Below, piece by piece: positions 9,432-19,487 of a DNA stretch of 64,000 bases. This DNA is from Pseudomonas graminis (lineage in GTDB: Bacteria > Pseudomonadota > Gammaproteobacteria > Pseudomonadales > Pseudomonadaceae), in contig NZ_SOCR01000015.1 in assembly GCF_004364335.1 (NCBI RefSeq), forward strand, positions 83,904 through 147,903, in the 5' to 3' direction. The first letter of the stretch is position 1, and every line of letters begins with the position of its first letter. The notes beneath the pieces were generated by a model. It saw only the letters and a program-made list of their open reading frames with translations, was not told the origin of the DNA and did no database searches. Position numbers and translations under genes: made by a program.

Positions 9432-10448
9432 CTACCGGCTGATTCCATTCTCCAGCTCCCCGACAATCACCACCTGCGCCTTCGGCAGATGCCGATCCTC
9501 GATTCGCTCCATCAGCATCTTCACCGCGCTGCTTCCGGCCAGCGAGGCGTCGTGAGCAATGCAGGCGATGGGGATGCCGAAGATATCGGCAAACGGCAGC
9601 CGGTCGATACCGCAGATGGCCACGCTGTGGTGGGCGATATCGCGGTCACGCAGGGCTTTCATGGCACCCAGGGTGATCAGCTGGTTAAAACCGAAAATGG
9701 CGTCCGGCACTGGATGGTCGCGCAGGTAATCCAGCGTGCTCTGGTGGGACGGCTCCAGGGTGTAGTCCCCGGCAAATACATCCAGTTGCACGGGCTTGCC
9801 GCTCTCGGCGATTGCCGCCTTCACGCCCTTCAGACGTTCCTCGGAAATCCGCGAATGCGCAGGGCCGGTCAGCACTAACATGCGCCGCATCGCCGGGCTT
9901 TGCGCCAGCAGGTAACGCGCGCCTTTCAGGCCGCTGTGATAGTTGTCGAGCACCACATGGCTGAACGGGCTGGCAGGCAGCGCTCGGTCCAGTTGCACCA
10001 CGGGAATGTCGCCGTTGCTCAGCCGGCTCAGGTAGACCGGCTGGTACGCCGGCTCGTCCGACACCGGCGACAGTACGATGCCGGCCACGCGATAACTGAG
10101 GAGGGTATCCACCGCCTTGGCTTCGAGTTCTTCGGAGCCGTCGGTGTCCACCAGCATGATGGTGTAACCGCGGGTTTTCGCCTCCCGTGAGATGGCCTTG
10201 ATCATCTCGCTGTAGAAAGGGTTGTCCACCGACGCGGTAATGACACCAATGATCATGCTCTCGCTGCGCTTGAGGCTGCGGGCAAAGGCATTGGGGACGT
10301 AATCGAGTTCTTGCGCCACTTCCAGAATGCGCGCCAAAGTGGCGGGCTTGACCAGATCGGGTTTGTTCAGCGCCCGGGAAACCGTGACAGGCGTCATGTT
10401 CACGCGGCGGGCGATGTCGGAAATGGTAACGGGGGTTTTCTTGCTCAT
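9432..10448 (-). CDS. LacI-family transcriptional regulator
   Basis: A 338-residue LacI/GalR repressor. The ATG at 10448 places the DNA-binding helix-turn-helix (VTISDIARRVNMTPVTVSRALN) at the N-terminus as required; upstream in-frame codons are not regulator-like. It has the hinge-helix region LDYVPNAFARSLKRS and a periplasmic-binding-protein-like effector domain (IIGVITASVDNPFYSEMI onward). It faces the polyol operon tail to tail, and the operon promoter holds a good LacI-type palindrome at 1991-2010. It is likely the local repressor, released by a pathway intermediate. Confidence 0.9.
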   Translation of the reverse strand: MSKKTPVTISDIARRVNMTPVTVSRALNKPDLVKPATLARILEVAQELDYVPNAFARSLKRSESMIIGVITASVDNPFYSEMIKAISREAKTRGYTIMLVDTDGSEELEAKAVDTLLSYRVAGIVLSPVSDEPAYQPVYLSRLSNGDIPVVQLDRALPASPFSHVVLDNYHSGLKGARYLLAQSPAMRRMLVLTGPAHSRISEERLKGVKAAIAESGKPVQLDVFAGDYTLEPSHQSTLDYLRDHPVPDAIFGFNQLITLGAMKALRDRDIAHHSVAICGIDRLPFADIFGIPIACIAHDASLAGSSAVKMLMERIEDRHLPKAQVVIVGELENGISR

Positions 10449-10636
10449 GGGCGATTGGCTGCCTGAAATCCGGGACAACCTGCGGGGCAGTCGCATCCCT
10501 CCAAAGAGTGCCAAGGCTAGCACGATGGAGGGCGCGAAAGGGATGCCGATGTCGGGCCGGACAGGCAATCCGACGGCTTGTTTTCGGACACCGGCTGAGT
10601 GTCTGATGACGCTGGGCCGCTACGCAGGCGTCAGAT

Positions 10637-11341
10637 TCAGACGCTGGTTTCCATGGCCTCGGCAACAGCGCGAGGTCTGGCTTTGACGGGCCTCGAAATC
10701 TGCAGTTCGGTGAGCTCGTCAAAGCGCGAAAGATCGCGGCGCAACTCCATAAAGTAATCCAGCGCGCCGCCCAGGCAGATGCTGTAGGCCAGCAGTTCGA
10801 CACCTTCTTCGACGGTGGTTTTCGCCAACCTCGCGTAGCCGCCCTGAAGGATACCGTGCCACAACGAGCCCATGCCGAAGAGTCGCGAGAAGATCAGCAC
10901 CAACAGACCGGCCATGATGAAACCGAACGCCGGGCGAATCGAAAAACGGGCGAGCCCGGAAACCACGTCGCGCCACGCGTTCTTGTAACCCAATGCCTTG
11001 TAAACGCAGGTGCCCGCGGTGAGCAGGGCAGGCCACAGCCAGAAGCTGTGACTGATCGGGTCGAACAGCCCGTCCAGCTCACGAATCAGCATGCAGGCAA
11101 AGAAGCCGCCAATCAGGATGCCGACGCCGCGTTGCCCCGGCTGGCGCGCAGAGACCCAGAACAAACCGGCAATGATCGCCAGCATGAGTTCCTGGCTGAC
11201 TTCGGTGAATGAGGTTTCGAGGATGTCGCTCTTGGCGATGAAGATGTCGATGAACACCATGCCGATACTGAAGAGCGTAAGCGCCAACATGACGCCGAAT
11301 CGAGTCAATGCCGATTTAACAAGTTGTAGATCATTATTCAC
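10637..11341 (-). CDS. Uncharacterised six-helix membrane protein
   Basis: 234 residues with about six hydrophobic segments (for example residues 15-34, 50-64, 74-85, 100-114, 133-152, 178-196) and a basic C-terminal tail. I do not recognise the family. It is transcribed divergently from the MFS gene across a 374-bp gap, and its stop is 188 bp upstream of the LacI-family start on the same strand. No catalytic motif is visible; one membrane segment is followed by acidic residues (TTVEEGVELLAYS). Confidence 0.7.
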   Translation of the reverse strand: MNNDLQLVKSALTRFGVMLALTLFSIGMVFIDIFIAKSDILETSFTEVSQELMLAIIAGLFWVSARQPGQRGVGILIGGFFACMLIRELDGLFDPISHSFWLWPALLTAGTCVYKALGYKNAWRDVVSGLARFSIRPAFGFIMAGLLVLIFSRLFGMGSLWHGILQGGYARLAKTTVEEGVELLAYSICLGGALDYFMELRRDLSRFDELTELQISRPVKARPRAVAEAMETSV

Positions 11342-11715
11342 AAGTTTTTCACTGCCGGACGGGTATGAAGGGGCGCGACTCTAAAGAACTTTTCCGGGCC
11401 AGCCAAATCTCGGATTAGTTCACTCTTTTAATTCTTCTCCCATTCCGTAAAAGTCTTTTGTGATATCCGGTATTGCGGTTTTTTAAACCTGCGTTTTCAC
11501 GCTGATTATCGCGTCACTATTGTCGTGTTCGGACTTTCATCCGGCTCTATGGACGCGAAGTGCGCAAAGTCAAAGTGTTTAACATGATGATGAATATGTT
11601 CACGCATACTTCAAAATTGCCCGAGCATGGCTCTGGGTAGCACTCTCGGGTCTACCTTGCCTGGTCTGTATCGGCGACACTGCGTGTCTTGTTTATACCG
11701 GTGCCCGGAGCGCTC
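11342..11715. other. Intergenic region with no gene seen
   Basis: 374 bp between two divergent genes. It is visibly AT-richer than its flanks and should hold both promoters. I see no REP, terminator or clear operator. Confidence 0.5.
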
Positions 11716-12924
11716 ATGTCCTTGCCTGCTTCCCCTTCTTCCACGCGCGATTTCATCTTCGCCGCCTGTGCGTTGCTTATCGCCATGGTCGGCACCACGC
11801 TGCCCACGCCGCTGTATGCGCTCTATCAACAGCGGCTCGGCTTCGACGCAAGCTGGCTGACCATTATTTTCTCGATCTACGCGGCGGGCGTCATTGCAGC
11901 GTTGCTGGCGGTGGGCAGTTGGTCCGATCAACTGGGACGCAAGCCGTTGCTGCTGGCAGGGCTGGCGATGGGGGCGGTCAGCGCGGTGATCTTTCTGTTC
12001 AGCGATTCGATTGGCGGCCTGCTGGTCGGACGGCTTTTCTCCGGTTTCAGCGCGGGCATCATGACCGGCACGGCAACGGTCGCTGTCATCGAACTGGCCC
12101 CAAAGACCTGGAAGAACGCCACGCTGGTGGCCACCGCTGCCAATATGTTCGGCCTCGGTATCGGGCCTTTGCTGGCTGGCTTTACTTCGCAGTTTCTGCC
12201 GGATGCGCTGCACCTGGTGTTCTACGTGCACTTGGTGATGCTCGTGCTGGCGACGGTCGGTATCGCGTTGATTCGCGAAACCGTGCAGCGTCCGGCGACC
12301 CTGAAACTGGGTATTCAGAAGCCTTCGGTTCCAGCTTCAGTGCGTAGCGTGTTTATCTCCGCGTCCATCGCCGGGCTGGCCGGTTTCAGCGTGGCCGGTC
12401 TGTTCACCAGCATGGTGCCGTCGGTGATGATTCACGTCATGCATGAGCATGGCGGGCTGTTGATCGGCGCTGTCATCGGGTTGTTTTTCGTCGCCTCGAT
12501 CATCGGCCAGGCGTTGCTGCAGGTGCTGCCGAAGGACCGCCACATGACGCTTGGCTGCATCGGGCTGATCATCGGCATGATCTGTCTGGGGCTGAGCATT
12601 GCCACGTCGCAGTTGGGGTTGTTGATCACGGCGGGTCTGGTGGCAGGCATCGGGCAGGGGATGATCCTGCGCGCCGGCATGGGCGCGGTTACCGCCAGCA
12701 GCCCGGCGGATCAGAAGGCTGCGGTGACATCCGCCTTCTTCGTGGTGCTTTACGTGTCGATTTCTGTGCCAGTGGTGGCGGTGGGTTTCAGCGTGCGGGT
12801 GTTTGGTCTGGAGCATGTGGGCGAATTCTTCGCCTCGCTGGTGGCCGTGGTTGCCCTGCTGGCGATGATCAGCATGAAGCGCGTGCAATCAAAACAGTCC
12901 GCTGCGTCGGCGTCCGGGAGCTGA
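11716..12924 (+). CDS. MFS transporter
   Basis: A 402-residue major facilitator with about 12 hydrophobic helices. The loop 2-3 motif A is seen as GSWSDQLGRKPLLLAG, and the family N-terminus has LPTPLYALYQQRLGF, typical of Pseudomonas drug-proton or aromatic exporters. The ATG at 11716 has GGAG six bases upstream; nine extra codons upstream in frame lack a ribosome site. The metallophosphoesterase gene follows after 3 bp. Substrate unknown. Confidence 0.87.
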   Translation: MSLPASPSSTRDFIFAACALLIAMVGTTLPTPLYALYQQRLGFDASWLTIIFSIYAAGVIAALLAVGSWSDQLGRKPLLLAGLAMGAVSAVIFLFSDSIGGLLVGRLFSGFSAGIMTGTATVAVIELAPKTWKNATLVATAANMFGLGIGPLLAGFTSQFLPDALHLVFYVHLVMLVLATVGIALIRETVQRPATLKLGIQKPSVPASVRSVFISASIAGLAGFSVAGLFTSMVPSVMIHVMHEHGGLLIGAVIGLFFVASIIGQALLQVLPKDRHMTLGCIGLIIGMICLGLSIATSQLGLLITAGLVAGIGQGMILRAGMGAVTASSPADQKAAVTSAFFVVLYVSISVPVVAVGFSVRVFGLEHVGEFFASLVAVVALLAMISMKRVQSKQSAASASGS

Positions 12925-12927
12925 GCA

Positions 12928-13395
12928 ATGAGCGTAAAAGTCGGCTTGATCTCGGACACCCACGGCCTGCTGCGCCCTCAGGCCCTGGAGGCGTTGCAGG
13001 GCTGCGATTACCTGATTCACGGCGGCGACATTGGCAAGCCAGAGATCCTCGACGCGTTGAAGGCTATCGCGCCACTGACGGTGGTGCGAGGTAATAACGA
13101 TACCGACGATGCCTGGGCGTGCGACGTGCCCTATGAAGCGGTTTTGCGGATCGGCGATGTGGCGATTTACACCACGCACATACTGGCCGATGTACCCAAA
13201 TCATTGCCGGAGGAGGTGCGCGTCGTGGTCACCGGGCACTCTCACCGGCCCTCGCAGCAGGTGCGCGACGGCGTGCTGTTCATCAATCCGGGCAGCGCCG
13301 GACCGCGTCGCTTCAAATTGCCGATCACGGTGGGCATGCTGCACATCCAGGGTGATGACGTGCGCGGTGAGCTGATCGAACTGGTGCTGACATAA
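12928..13395 (+). CDS. Metallophosphoesterase, YfcE/MJ0936 type
   Basis: A 155-residue phosphodiesterase. The metal-binding signature is complete: DTHG near residue 10, GGDIGK near 32, GNND near 56 and GHSHRP near 101, then NPGSAGPRR, which is typical of this family. Length fits the stand-alone family. It is 3 bp downstream of the MFS gene, so co-transcribed. Natural substrate not known. Confidence 0.9.
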   Translation: MSVKVGLISDTHGLLRPQALEALQGCDYLIHGGDIGKPEILDALKAIAPLTVVRGNNDTDDAWACDVPYEAVLRIGDVAIYTTHILADVPKSLPEEVRVVVTGHSHRPSQQVRDGVLFINPGSAGPRRFKLPITVGMLHIQGDDVRGELIELVLT

Positions 13396-13430
13396 GCCCG
13401 GCGTGTCTTGGTCTCGCCTTTGCTGACAGG

Positions 13431-13519
13431 CGCAGGAGCGCGCTTGCCCGCGATGGCGTTCTGGCAGTGACGAATCGACTGCCTGACACGCCGCCTTCGC
13501 GGGCAAGCGCGCTCCTACA
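13431..13519. repeat. REPIN
   Basis: Inverted REP cores (CAGGAGCGCGCTTGCCCGCG and CGGGCAAGCGCGCTCCTACA) between two convergent genes. The left copy has CAGGAG in place of TAGGAG. Confidence 0.88.
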
Positions 13520-13549
13520 ATTGACTGCGGTCGCCGCCTAACCCCTCAG

Positions 13550-14341
13550 CTATTTCGCGATCGGGTCCAGGCCGCTGGCTTTGATGGCCGGGGCGGCCGC
13601 CGATGAACTCAGGAATTCCAGAAACTGCTTCGCCTGTTCAGGGTGTTTACTCTGGGTGACGACGCCCGCGGAATAGAGGGTCATCTGCTGAGCCTGGTCG
13701 GGGATCAGGCCGATGATGTCGATGCCGTCCACCGGCTTGAGCTCGCTCAACTGCTGAAAGCCGATCTCGGCGTCGCCCCGTGCGACCACTTCGCCGACGG
13801 GTTCGGCAGGAATCATGCGGCTTTTGCTCTGAATCCGGTCGGCGATGTGCATCTGGCTGAACAGAACGCGGGACAGGTACACGCCGCTGGCGCTGTCCGA
13901 ATAGGCGATGCTTTTGGCGTCCAGCAGGGTCTGCTTGAAGGCCTCCATGGTGCTGATGTCCGGATGCGGCGCGCCATGGCGCACGGCCATGGCGATGTAA
14001 GATTTGCCCAGATCAACGCGGGTTTTCGGATCGACCTTGCCGTCCTTGATCAACTTGTCCAGCGCTGCACCGACCATCAGCACAACGTCCGCCGGCTCAT
14101 GGCGGGCCAGTCGGTTGGGAATGGCCTGGGGCGTCGCGCCCATTGAAGGCGCCACCTCGCCTTGCAGCTTCACGCCGGCGCGCTGCTCGTAATCGGGGGC
14201 TACAGCCTTGAACGCGCCCATGATCCCGCCCGAACTCAGCACGACCAGCTGGACAGGTGCAGGTGCAGTAGCGGCATGGGAAAAAGCGACTGGGACGAGG
14301 GAGAGGGCGGCACTGAGGAGATACGGCAACATTCTTTTCAT
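13550..14341 (-). CDS. Molybdate-like periplasmic substrate-binding protein
   Basis: 263 residues with a clear signal peptide (MKRMLPYLLSAALSLVPVAFSHAA) and a type-II periplasmic binding fold of the ModA/extracellular-solute family. VVLSSGGIMGAFKAVAPDYEQ follows the signal, IAYSDSASGVYLSRVL is in the middle and LFSSSAAAP-like helices end it. No permease or ATPase gene is adjacent. Such orphan paralogues are frequent in Pseudomonas and may not bind molybdate. Confidence 0.82.
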   Translation of the reverse strand: MKRMLPYLLSAALSLVPVAFSHAATAPAPVQLVVLSSGGIMGAFKAVAPDYEQRAGVKLQGEVAPSMGATPQAIPNRLARHEPADVVLMVGAALDKLIKDGKVDPKTRVDLGKSYIAMAVRHGAPHPDISTMEAFKQTLLDAKSIAYSDSASGVYLSRVLFSQMHIADRIQSKSRMIPAEPVGEVVARGDAEIGFQQLSELKPVDGIDIIGLIPDQAQQMTLYSAGVVTQSKHPEQAKQFLEFLSSSAAAPAIKASGLDPIAK

Positions 14342-14514
14342 GGAGATAAACCCGGCGTTGGAGATGAATATGACGAAATAAAACAGCGCGGGCAGTATGT
14401 GGCAATTGTGAGATCAGTAAATCCCTTTCTTGCCGATACGCCTGCGCGTTTCGTCTTCAACCCCTCGCACCGCCTGCGCCGGGAGGCTTTTCGCCCGACG
14501 CAGATAATGCGGTT

Positions 14515-16437
14515 TTACACCTTGAAGTGACTGACCAGCATTTGCAGCTGATTGCCCAATCGGGCGAGTTCGACGCTGGAAGCGGCGGTCTCTTCGCTGG
14601 CGGCGGCGGTCTGTTCGGACACGTCGCGCACGTTGACGATGCTGCGGCTGATCTCTTCGGCCACCGAGCTTTGCTGCTCGGCGGCGGCAGCGATCTGCTG
14701 GTTCATCGCCTGAATGTTCGACACCGTCTGGGTAATGCTTTCCAGCGACGTTCCGGCTTTGCGCGTCAGGGCGACCGAGCTGTCAGTTAGGTTGCGGCTG
14801 CTGAGCATGATCTCCGAGACCTGGCGCGTACCGTTTTGCAGCGCGGCGACCAGGCCTTCGATTTCCTCGGTGGATTGCTGGGTGCGTTGCGCCAGGCCAC
14901 GGACCTCGTCGGCGACCACGGCAAAACCGCGACCGGCTTCACCGGCACGGGCGGCCTCGATGGCAGCGTTGAGGGCCAGCAGGTTGGTCTGCTCGGCAAC
15001 GGCCTTGATCACGTCCATGACCTTGCCGATCTTGTCGCTTTCCTGTTCCAGCACGGACATCGCGTCGGTGGAACGGACCACTTCGTTGGCCAGTTTTTCG
15101 ATCTGCACGATCGCTTCGCCCACCACTTTGTCGCCCTCGCGCGCCTGCTTGTCAGCGGCAGAAGCGGCGACCGATGCCTGTTCGGCGTTGCGCGCCACCT
15201 CGTGAACGGTGGCTGACATTTCGTGCATCGCGGTGGCGACCTGGTCGGTTTCCACTTTCTGGCTATTCACCCCGGCGCTGGTCTGTTCAGTCACGGCCGA
15301 CAGCTCTTCAGCGGCGCTGGCGATTTGCGTGACGCTGTCACGGATGCCGCCAATCAATTCGCGCAGCGTGGCGCCCATGCGCTGGATGCCCATTTGCAGA
15401 ACGCCCAGTTCATCTTTGCGGGTCACGACCATGTTGTGGGACAAATCGCCAGAGGCGATGCGATCGACCACTGCCAGTGTTTGTTGAAGCGGACGGGTGA
15501 TCTGACGGGTAATGATGATTGCCGCCAGCGTGCCGAGAATCAGCGCCAGGAGCGTGCCGGCCAATTGCAGCGTGCGCGCCTGCTGGCTGTCGGCCTGGCC
15601 GAGGGTGATCTGCAAGTCATTCAGTTGCTGGGCCAATTTGACAATGGCGCTTCCTTCCTCGGTCATCTCGGCGCGCGTCGTGTTGATCGTGTCCGTGGCT
15701 GACTTGAATCCCTGCACTGACTGGCGATAGCCGACCAGCGCCGCTTCAAGCTGCTTCAGGCGTTCGGCCTGCGTGTCGCCAAACATGGCGTTGAGCGGAG
15801 CGAGGCCGTCAATGGTGCTGGTCAGCTGGCGCATGGCCGTATCTTCGGTCTTGGCCGAGACGCTGGCGGTGTAGCCGCGCACTTCATAGCGCACCAACAT
15901 CACGTCTTCGCGGGCTTTGATCACCGCCTGATACTGCTCGAAACGGCGTTCGTCAGTGGGATCAAGCTTCATCACGTCGTCACTGATTGCGGCGATCAGG
16001 TCGGCCGCCTTCATCGCGTCAACGCCCATGTCGGTGCGAACCCTGGCGCTCGCCTGATAGGCCTCGCGCATTTTGCTCAATGAGGTCTCATAAGCAGCGA
16101 TCTGCTCGCCCAACGCCTTGATGGGCGCGACGTTCAGTGGATTGGTGAAGGTTTTTTGCAGATATTGTTGTTGCGCCTTGAATCCTTCGAGCGCGGTCTG
16201 CACGGTCTGTGCGGCGGCTTCGTCGCCGTTGCTGAGCATGTATTGGAGCCGCGTGATCCGCAGGTCGGTCAGCTTCTGGCTGAGTTTGGTGATGTCAGCA
16301 ACGCGGTCGCTGCGGTAGGTCATGTTGCCAAGGCTGTTCCAGCCCACCAGGGCCAGCAGAGCCGTCAATACAAGCACGACGCCGAAACCGAGGGCCAGCT
16401 TCATGTTGACGCTGATGTTTGCAAACCAGCTGTTCAT
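14515..16437 (-). CDS. Methyl-accepting chemotaxis protein
   Basis: 640 residues. The ATG at 16437 gives MNSWFANISVNMKLALGFG followed by TM1 (about 12-32). A periplasmic four-helix-bundle sensor (about 35-275) contains duplicated RSDR/ITRLQYML helices. TM2 is near 290, then HAMP (QQTLAVVDRIASGDLSHN), and the signalling domain has the conserved hairpin tip DVIKAVAEQTNLLALNAAIEAARAGE (split here only for reading). No CheR-tethering pentapeptide is seen at the C-terminus (SHFKV). Ligand unknown. Confidence 0.93.
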   Translation of the reverse strand: MNSWFANISVNMKLALGFGVVLVLTALLALVGWNSLGNMTYRSDRVADITKLSQKLTDLRITRLQYMLSNGDEAAAQTVQTALEGFKAQQQYLQKTFTNPLNVAPIKALGEQIAAYETSLSKMREAYQASARVRTDMGVDAMKAADLIAAISDDVMKLDPTDERRFEQYQAVIKAREDVMLVRYEVRGYTASVSAKTEDTAMRQLTSTIDGLAPLNAMFGDTQAERLKQLEAALVGYRQSVQGFKSATDTINTTRAEMTEEGSAIVKLAQQLNDLQITLGQADSQQARTLQLAGTLLALILGTLAAIIITRQITRPLQQTLAVVDRIASGDLSHNMVVTRKDELGVLQMGIQRMGATLRELIGGIRDSVTQIASAAEELSAVTEQTSAGVNSQKVETDQVATAMHEMSATVHEVARNAEQASVAASAADKQAREGDKVVGEAIVQIEKLANEVVRSTDAMSVLEQESDKIGKVMDVIKAVAEQTNLLALNAAIEAARAGEAGRGFAVVADEVRGLAQRTQQSTEEIEGLVAALQNGTRQVSEIMLSSRNLTDSSVALTRKAGTSLESITQTVSNIQAMNQQIAAAAEQQSSVAEEISRSIVNVRDVSEQTAAASEETAASSVELARLGNQLQMLVSHFKV

Positions 16438-16858
16438 TCCATCTCTCCAGAATCCGTAAATATTTGAAATCGTCAGCTGGAGGGTTTTTGTTATGAAAAC
16501 CAGCACAACATTCATGTGTACGAATGCATCGGCAGGTTGGGGAGAATCTGAAACCGATATCAGAATTGTCCGATAGTCGTGTGCGAGGCGGGCTACAGGG
16601 TGGAGAAAACGAGGGGCCCAGAAACAATCAAGCCCGGCAATGGCCGGGCTGGGGGAAGATGCGGGATGTCGATCAGCTCAGGCGGCTGGCACTTGCGTGG
16701 CCCTCGTCAAATGCTGGCGTCAATCTTTTCGCCGTCGTCCGTGTCGGACATGAAATATTTCAACTGTTGATAATTCAGCCAACCCCCTACCGTGTAAAAA
16801 GGCCGCGAGACGTCGCTGCCGCCAAGGGCGTTTTCTCAATCAGGACGGACGTTGGGCC
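16438..16858. other. Intergenic region with a small palindromic hairpin
   Basis: About 420 bp between the chemoreceptor start and the acyltransferase. AGCCCGGC at 16631-16638 and GCCGGGCT at 16643-16650 form a perfect 8-bp stem with an AATG loop; no long T run follows on either strand, so termination would be weak. I see no credible gene. Confidence 0.5.
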
Positions 16859-18034
16859 ATGGGATCAGTTCAGCGATTTACCACGCTAGACAGCTTCAGA
16901 GGTGTTTTCGCCTTGCTGGTGGTGTTCTATCACCTGCATGTCGTGGGCGCTTTCATCGAGCTGCCGTTCTTTCGCAGAGCTGACATCCTCCTCAACTTCT
17001 TCTTCGTGCTGAGCGGTTTTGTCCTGGCCCACTCCTATGGGCTTAAACCGCAGTTCGGCTTCAAGCGTTTCGTCATCTCGCGCCTGTTCCGCCTGTACCC
17101 GCTGCACGTGGTGATGCTGCTGGCGTTTATCCTCTTCGAAGGGCTGCGCTGGGCGGCCTGGAAGCAAGGCTTCACCCTCAACAACGTGCCGTTCACCGGG
17201 CTGTTCGACCCGTCAGAGATCCTGCCCAATCTGCTGCTGGTGCAAGCCTGGACGACGCTCACCGAAACCATGTCGTTCAACTATCCGTCGTGGAGCATCA
17301 GCATCGAGTTCTACATCTACATGCTGTTCGGTGCGCTGTGCCTGCTTTCGTTGAGAAGCCGCTTTCTGATGTTTGCCTGTGTGGCTGTCGTTGCATTCAC
17401 GATGATCTTCACCGAAAACGAACCGCTGGTCTGGCGCGCAATGCTGGGTCTGTCGTGCTTCTTCGCCGGCAACATTACCTACCTGGCTTACCTGCTGATT
17501 CGCGACCGATTCGTGCCGGTGCGCTGGCTGATGACGGTGCTCGAAATCGCGCTGACGTACACCACTTACTGGATGGTGATGAACGACTACAGCGACCGCT
17601 CGCCCATTGCCAGCCTGACGTTCTGCGTACTGGTGCTGGTGTTCGCCTTCGAGGCCGGGCTGGTTTCGACTTTTCTGAAAACCGCCGTGTTCAGGGTGCT
17701 GGGCAAGTTGTCGTACTCCATCTACATGACCCACGCTGCGCCGCTCTTTTGCCTGTCCACGGTATTCATCGTGGCGCAGAAGCTCACCGGTCGAGATCTG
17801 TCGCCAATGATCAATGGTCAGCGTTTCATGGACACCGGTTCAGAACTGGGCAACAACGCGCTGGTGGTCGCAGTGACTCTCTTGGCGATTGGCCTGGCTG
17901 CCCTGGCCCATAAATACATCGAGCTGAAGGGCGTTGAGTGGGGCAAGTGGGTTACCGGAGCATCGAACGGCAAAGCGCCGGTCAAGCAGGGCATCGGCGG
18001 TGGCCTGAAGCCTCAGGTCGATCACGCGGCGTGA
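16859..18034 (+). CDS. Acyltransferase 3 family membrane protein
   Basis: A 391-residue integral membrane acyltransferase (OafA/NodX class), usually O-acetylating surface polysaccharide or a similar glycan. It begins with the signature LDSFRGVFALLVVFYHLHVV (His near residue 26), then LNFFFVLSGFVLAHSYG and RLFRLYPLHVV. About ten transmembrane helices follow and the C-terminus is hydrophilic. No polysaccharide genes are adjacent, so the target is unknown. Confidence 0.88.
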   Translation: MGSVQRFTTLDSFRGVFALLVVFYHLHVVGAFIELPFFRRADILLNFFFVLSGFVLAHSYGLKPQFGFKRFVISRLFRLYPLHVVMLLAFILFEGLRWAAWKQGFTLNNVPFTGLFDPSEILPNLLLVQAWTTLTETMSFNYPSWSISIEFYIYMLFGALCLLSLRSRFLMFACVAVVAFTMIFTENEPLVWRAMLGLSCFFAGNITYLAYLLIRDRFVPVRWLMTVLEIALTYTTYWMVMNDYSDRSPIASLTFCVLVLVFAFEAGLVSTFLKTAVFRVLGKLSYSIYMTHAAPLFCLSTVFIVAQKLTGRDLSPMINGQRFMDTGSELGNNALVVAVTLLAIGLAALAHKYIELKGVEWGKWVTGASNGKAPVKQGIGGGLKPQVDHAA

Positions 18035-18057
18035 ATCCCCAATGGTTGCGCTGAGCC

Positions 18058-19296
18058 TTACTTACGGCGCAACCAGTCAACCATCCCCAACCCTGCCGCG
18101 CGGCCGCTGGCGAAACAGGCTGTGAGCAGATAGCCGCCGGTGGGCGCCTCCCAGTCGAGCATCTCGCCGGCGCAAAAGACGCCGGGCAGCGACGGGATCA
18201 TCAGGTGCTCGTCCAGTGCTTCGAACTTCACTCCGCCTGCCGTGCTGATGGCCTCATCCAGCGGGCGCGGCTGGATCAATGTCAGCGGCAAGGCCTTGAT
18301 CGCCAGCGCAAGCAGGGCTGGATCAGCGAACGTTGCTGCGGGGGTGAGCTCACGCAACAGCGCGGCCTTCACGCCGTCGAGGCCCAACTGACTATGCAGA
18401 TGCTTGGACATCGAGCGGGAACCGCGGGGTTTGCTCAGGGCCTTTTGCACCTCGGCCACGGGTTTGCCGGGCAGCAAATCAATCTCGACTGTGGCTGAGC
18501 CCGACTGATTGATCGCCTCACGGATCTGCGCGGACAAGGCGTAAACGAGGCTGCCCTCCACACCGGTCTGCGTGACCACGCATTCTCCCAGCCGCAGGGT
18601 TTGCCCCGGCAGGCCCATCGCGATGTTCTTCAGCGGCGCGCCGGCGAACTTGCTGCGCAGCAGTTCGCTCCAGGCCGAGACCTCGAACCCGCAATTGGCG
18701 GCTTGCAGCGGTGCGATTTTGACCCCGCGGTGTTCCAGTAACGGCAACCAGGCACCGTCCGAGCCGAGCCGCGACCAGCTTGCCCCGCCCAACGCCAACA
18801 GCGTGGCGGCAGGGTTCAAGGCGAGTTCACCTTCGGGACCGGCGATCCGCAAGGTGTCGTCGGCATTCCAGCCCAGCCATCGGTGACGGGTGTGGATAAC
18901 TACGCCGGACTCACGCAGGCGCTTGAGCCAGGCGCGCAGCAGTGGTGCAGCTTTCATGTCGTTAGGGAATACGCGGCCCGAACTGCCGACGAAGGTCTGG
19001 ATGCCCAAACCGTGAATCCACTCGCACAGCGCCTGCGCGCCGAAGCTGCGCAGCAGCGGCGCGATCGCCGGGGCGCGTTCGGCGTAGCGGGAAACGAACG
19101 CAGGTGACGGCTCGGAGTGGGTGATGTTCATACCGCCCACGCCAGCCAGCAGAAACTTGCGCCCGACCGAGGGCATGGCGTCGTAGAGATCCACCTTGAG
19201 CCCCGCCTGGCTTAGCACTTCAGCGGCCATCAGGCCGGCGGGCCCGCCGCCGATGATGACGACTGTCTGGGTGCTAGAGGTGGCGGGTAACGTCAT
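18058..19296 (-). CDS. TIGR03862-type flavoprotein (HI0933/BaiN-like)
   Basis: A 412-residue FAD-binding protein. The ATG at 19296 precedes the dinucleotide fold VVIIGGGPAGLMAAEVLSQ. The family blocks GRKFLLAGVGGMNITHSE and the late FAD block VFCAGEMLDWEAPTGGYLL are present. This family (NAD(P)/FAD-dependent oxidoreductase, HI0933-like) is conserved in Pseudomonas but its physiological reaction is not established. Convergent with the acyltransferase gene. Confidence 0.87.
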   Translation of the reverse strand: MTLPATSSTQTVVIIGGGPAGLMAAEVLSQAGLKVDLYDAMPSVGRKFLLAGVGGMNITHSEPSPAFVSRYAERAPAIAPLLRSFGAQALCEWIHGLGIQTFVGSSGRVFPNDMKAAPLLRAWLKRLRESGVVIHTRHRWLGWNADDTLRIAGPEGELALNPAATLLALGGASWSRLGSDGAWLPLLEHRGVKIAPLQAANCGFEVSAWSELLRSKFAGAPLKNIAMGLPGQTLRLGECVVTQTGVEGSLVYALSAQIREAINQSGSATVEIDLLPGKPVAEVQKALSKPRGSRSMSKHLHSQLGLDGVKAALLRELTPAATFADPALLALAIKALPLTLIQPRPLDEAISTAGGVKFEALDEHLMIPSLPGVFCAGEMLDWEAPTGGYLLTACFASGRAAGLGMVDWLRRK

Positions 19297-19487
19297 GGCT
19301 GAGCGAACACTGGCGGGGTGAGGGGCGCGCATTCTACGCGAGCTTCGTGAAACGCGGCCAGCCTGTGGAAAACTTTCTGGTTAAAAAACGTACAGTGTCC
19401 GCCAACCCCATTGCTGTCAGGGGATCGTGGCCTTGCGCTCAGGTTATCCACAGGCCGTTCCACAGGGGATGTGGGTAAGTGCTGTCA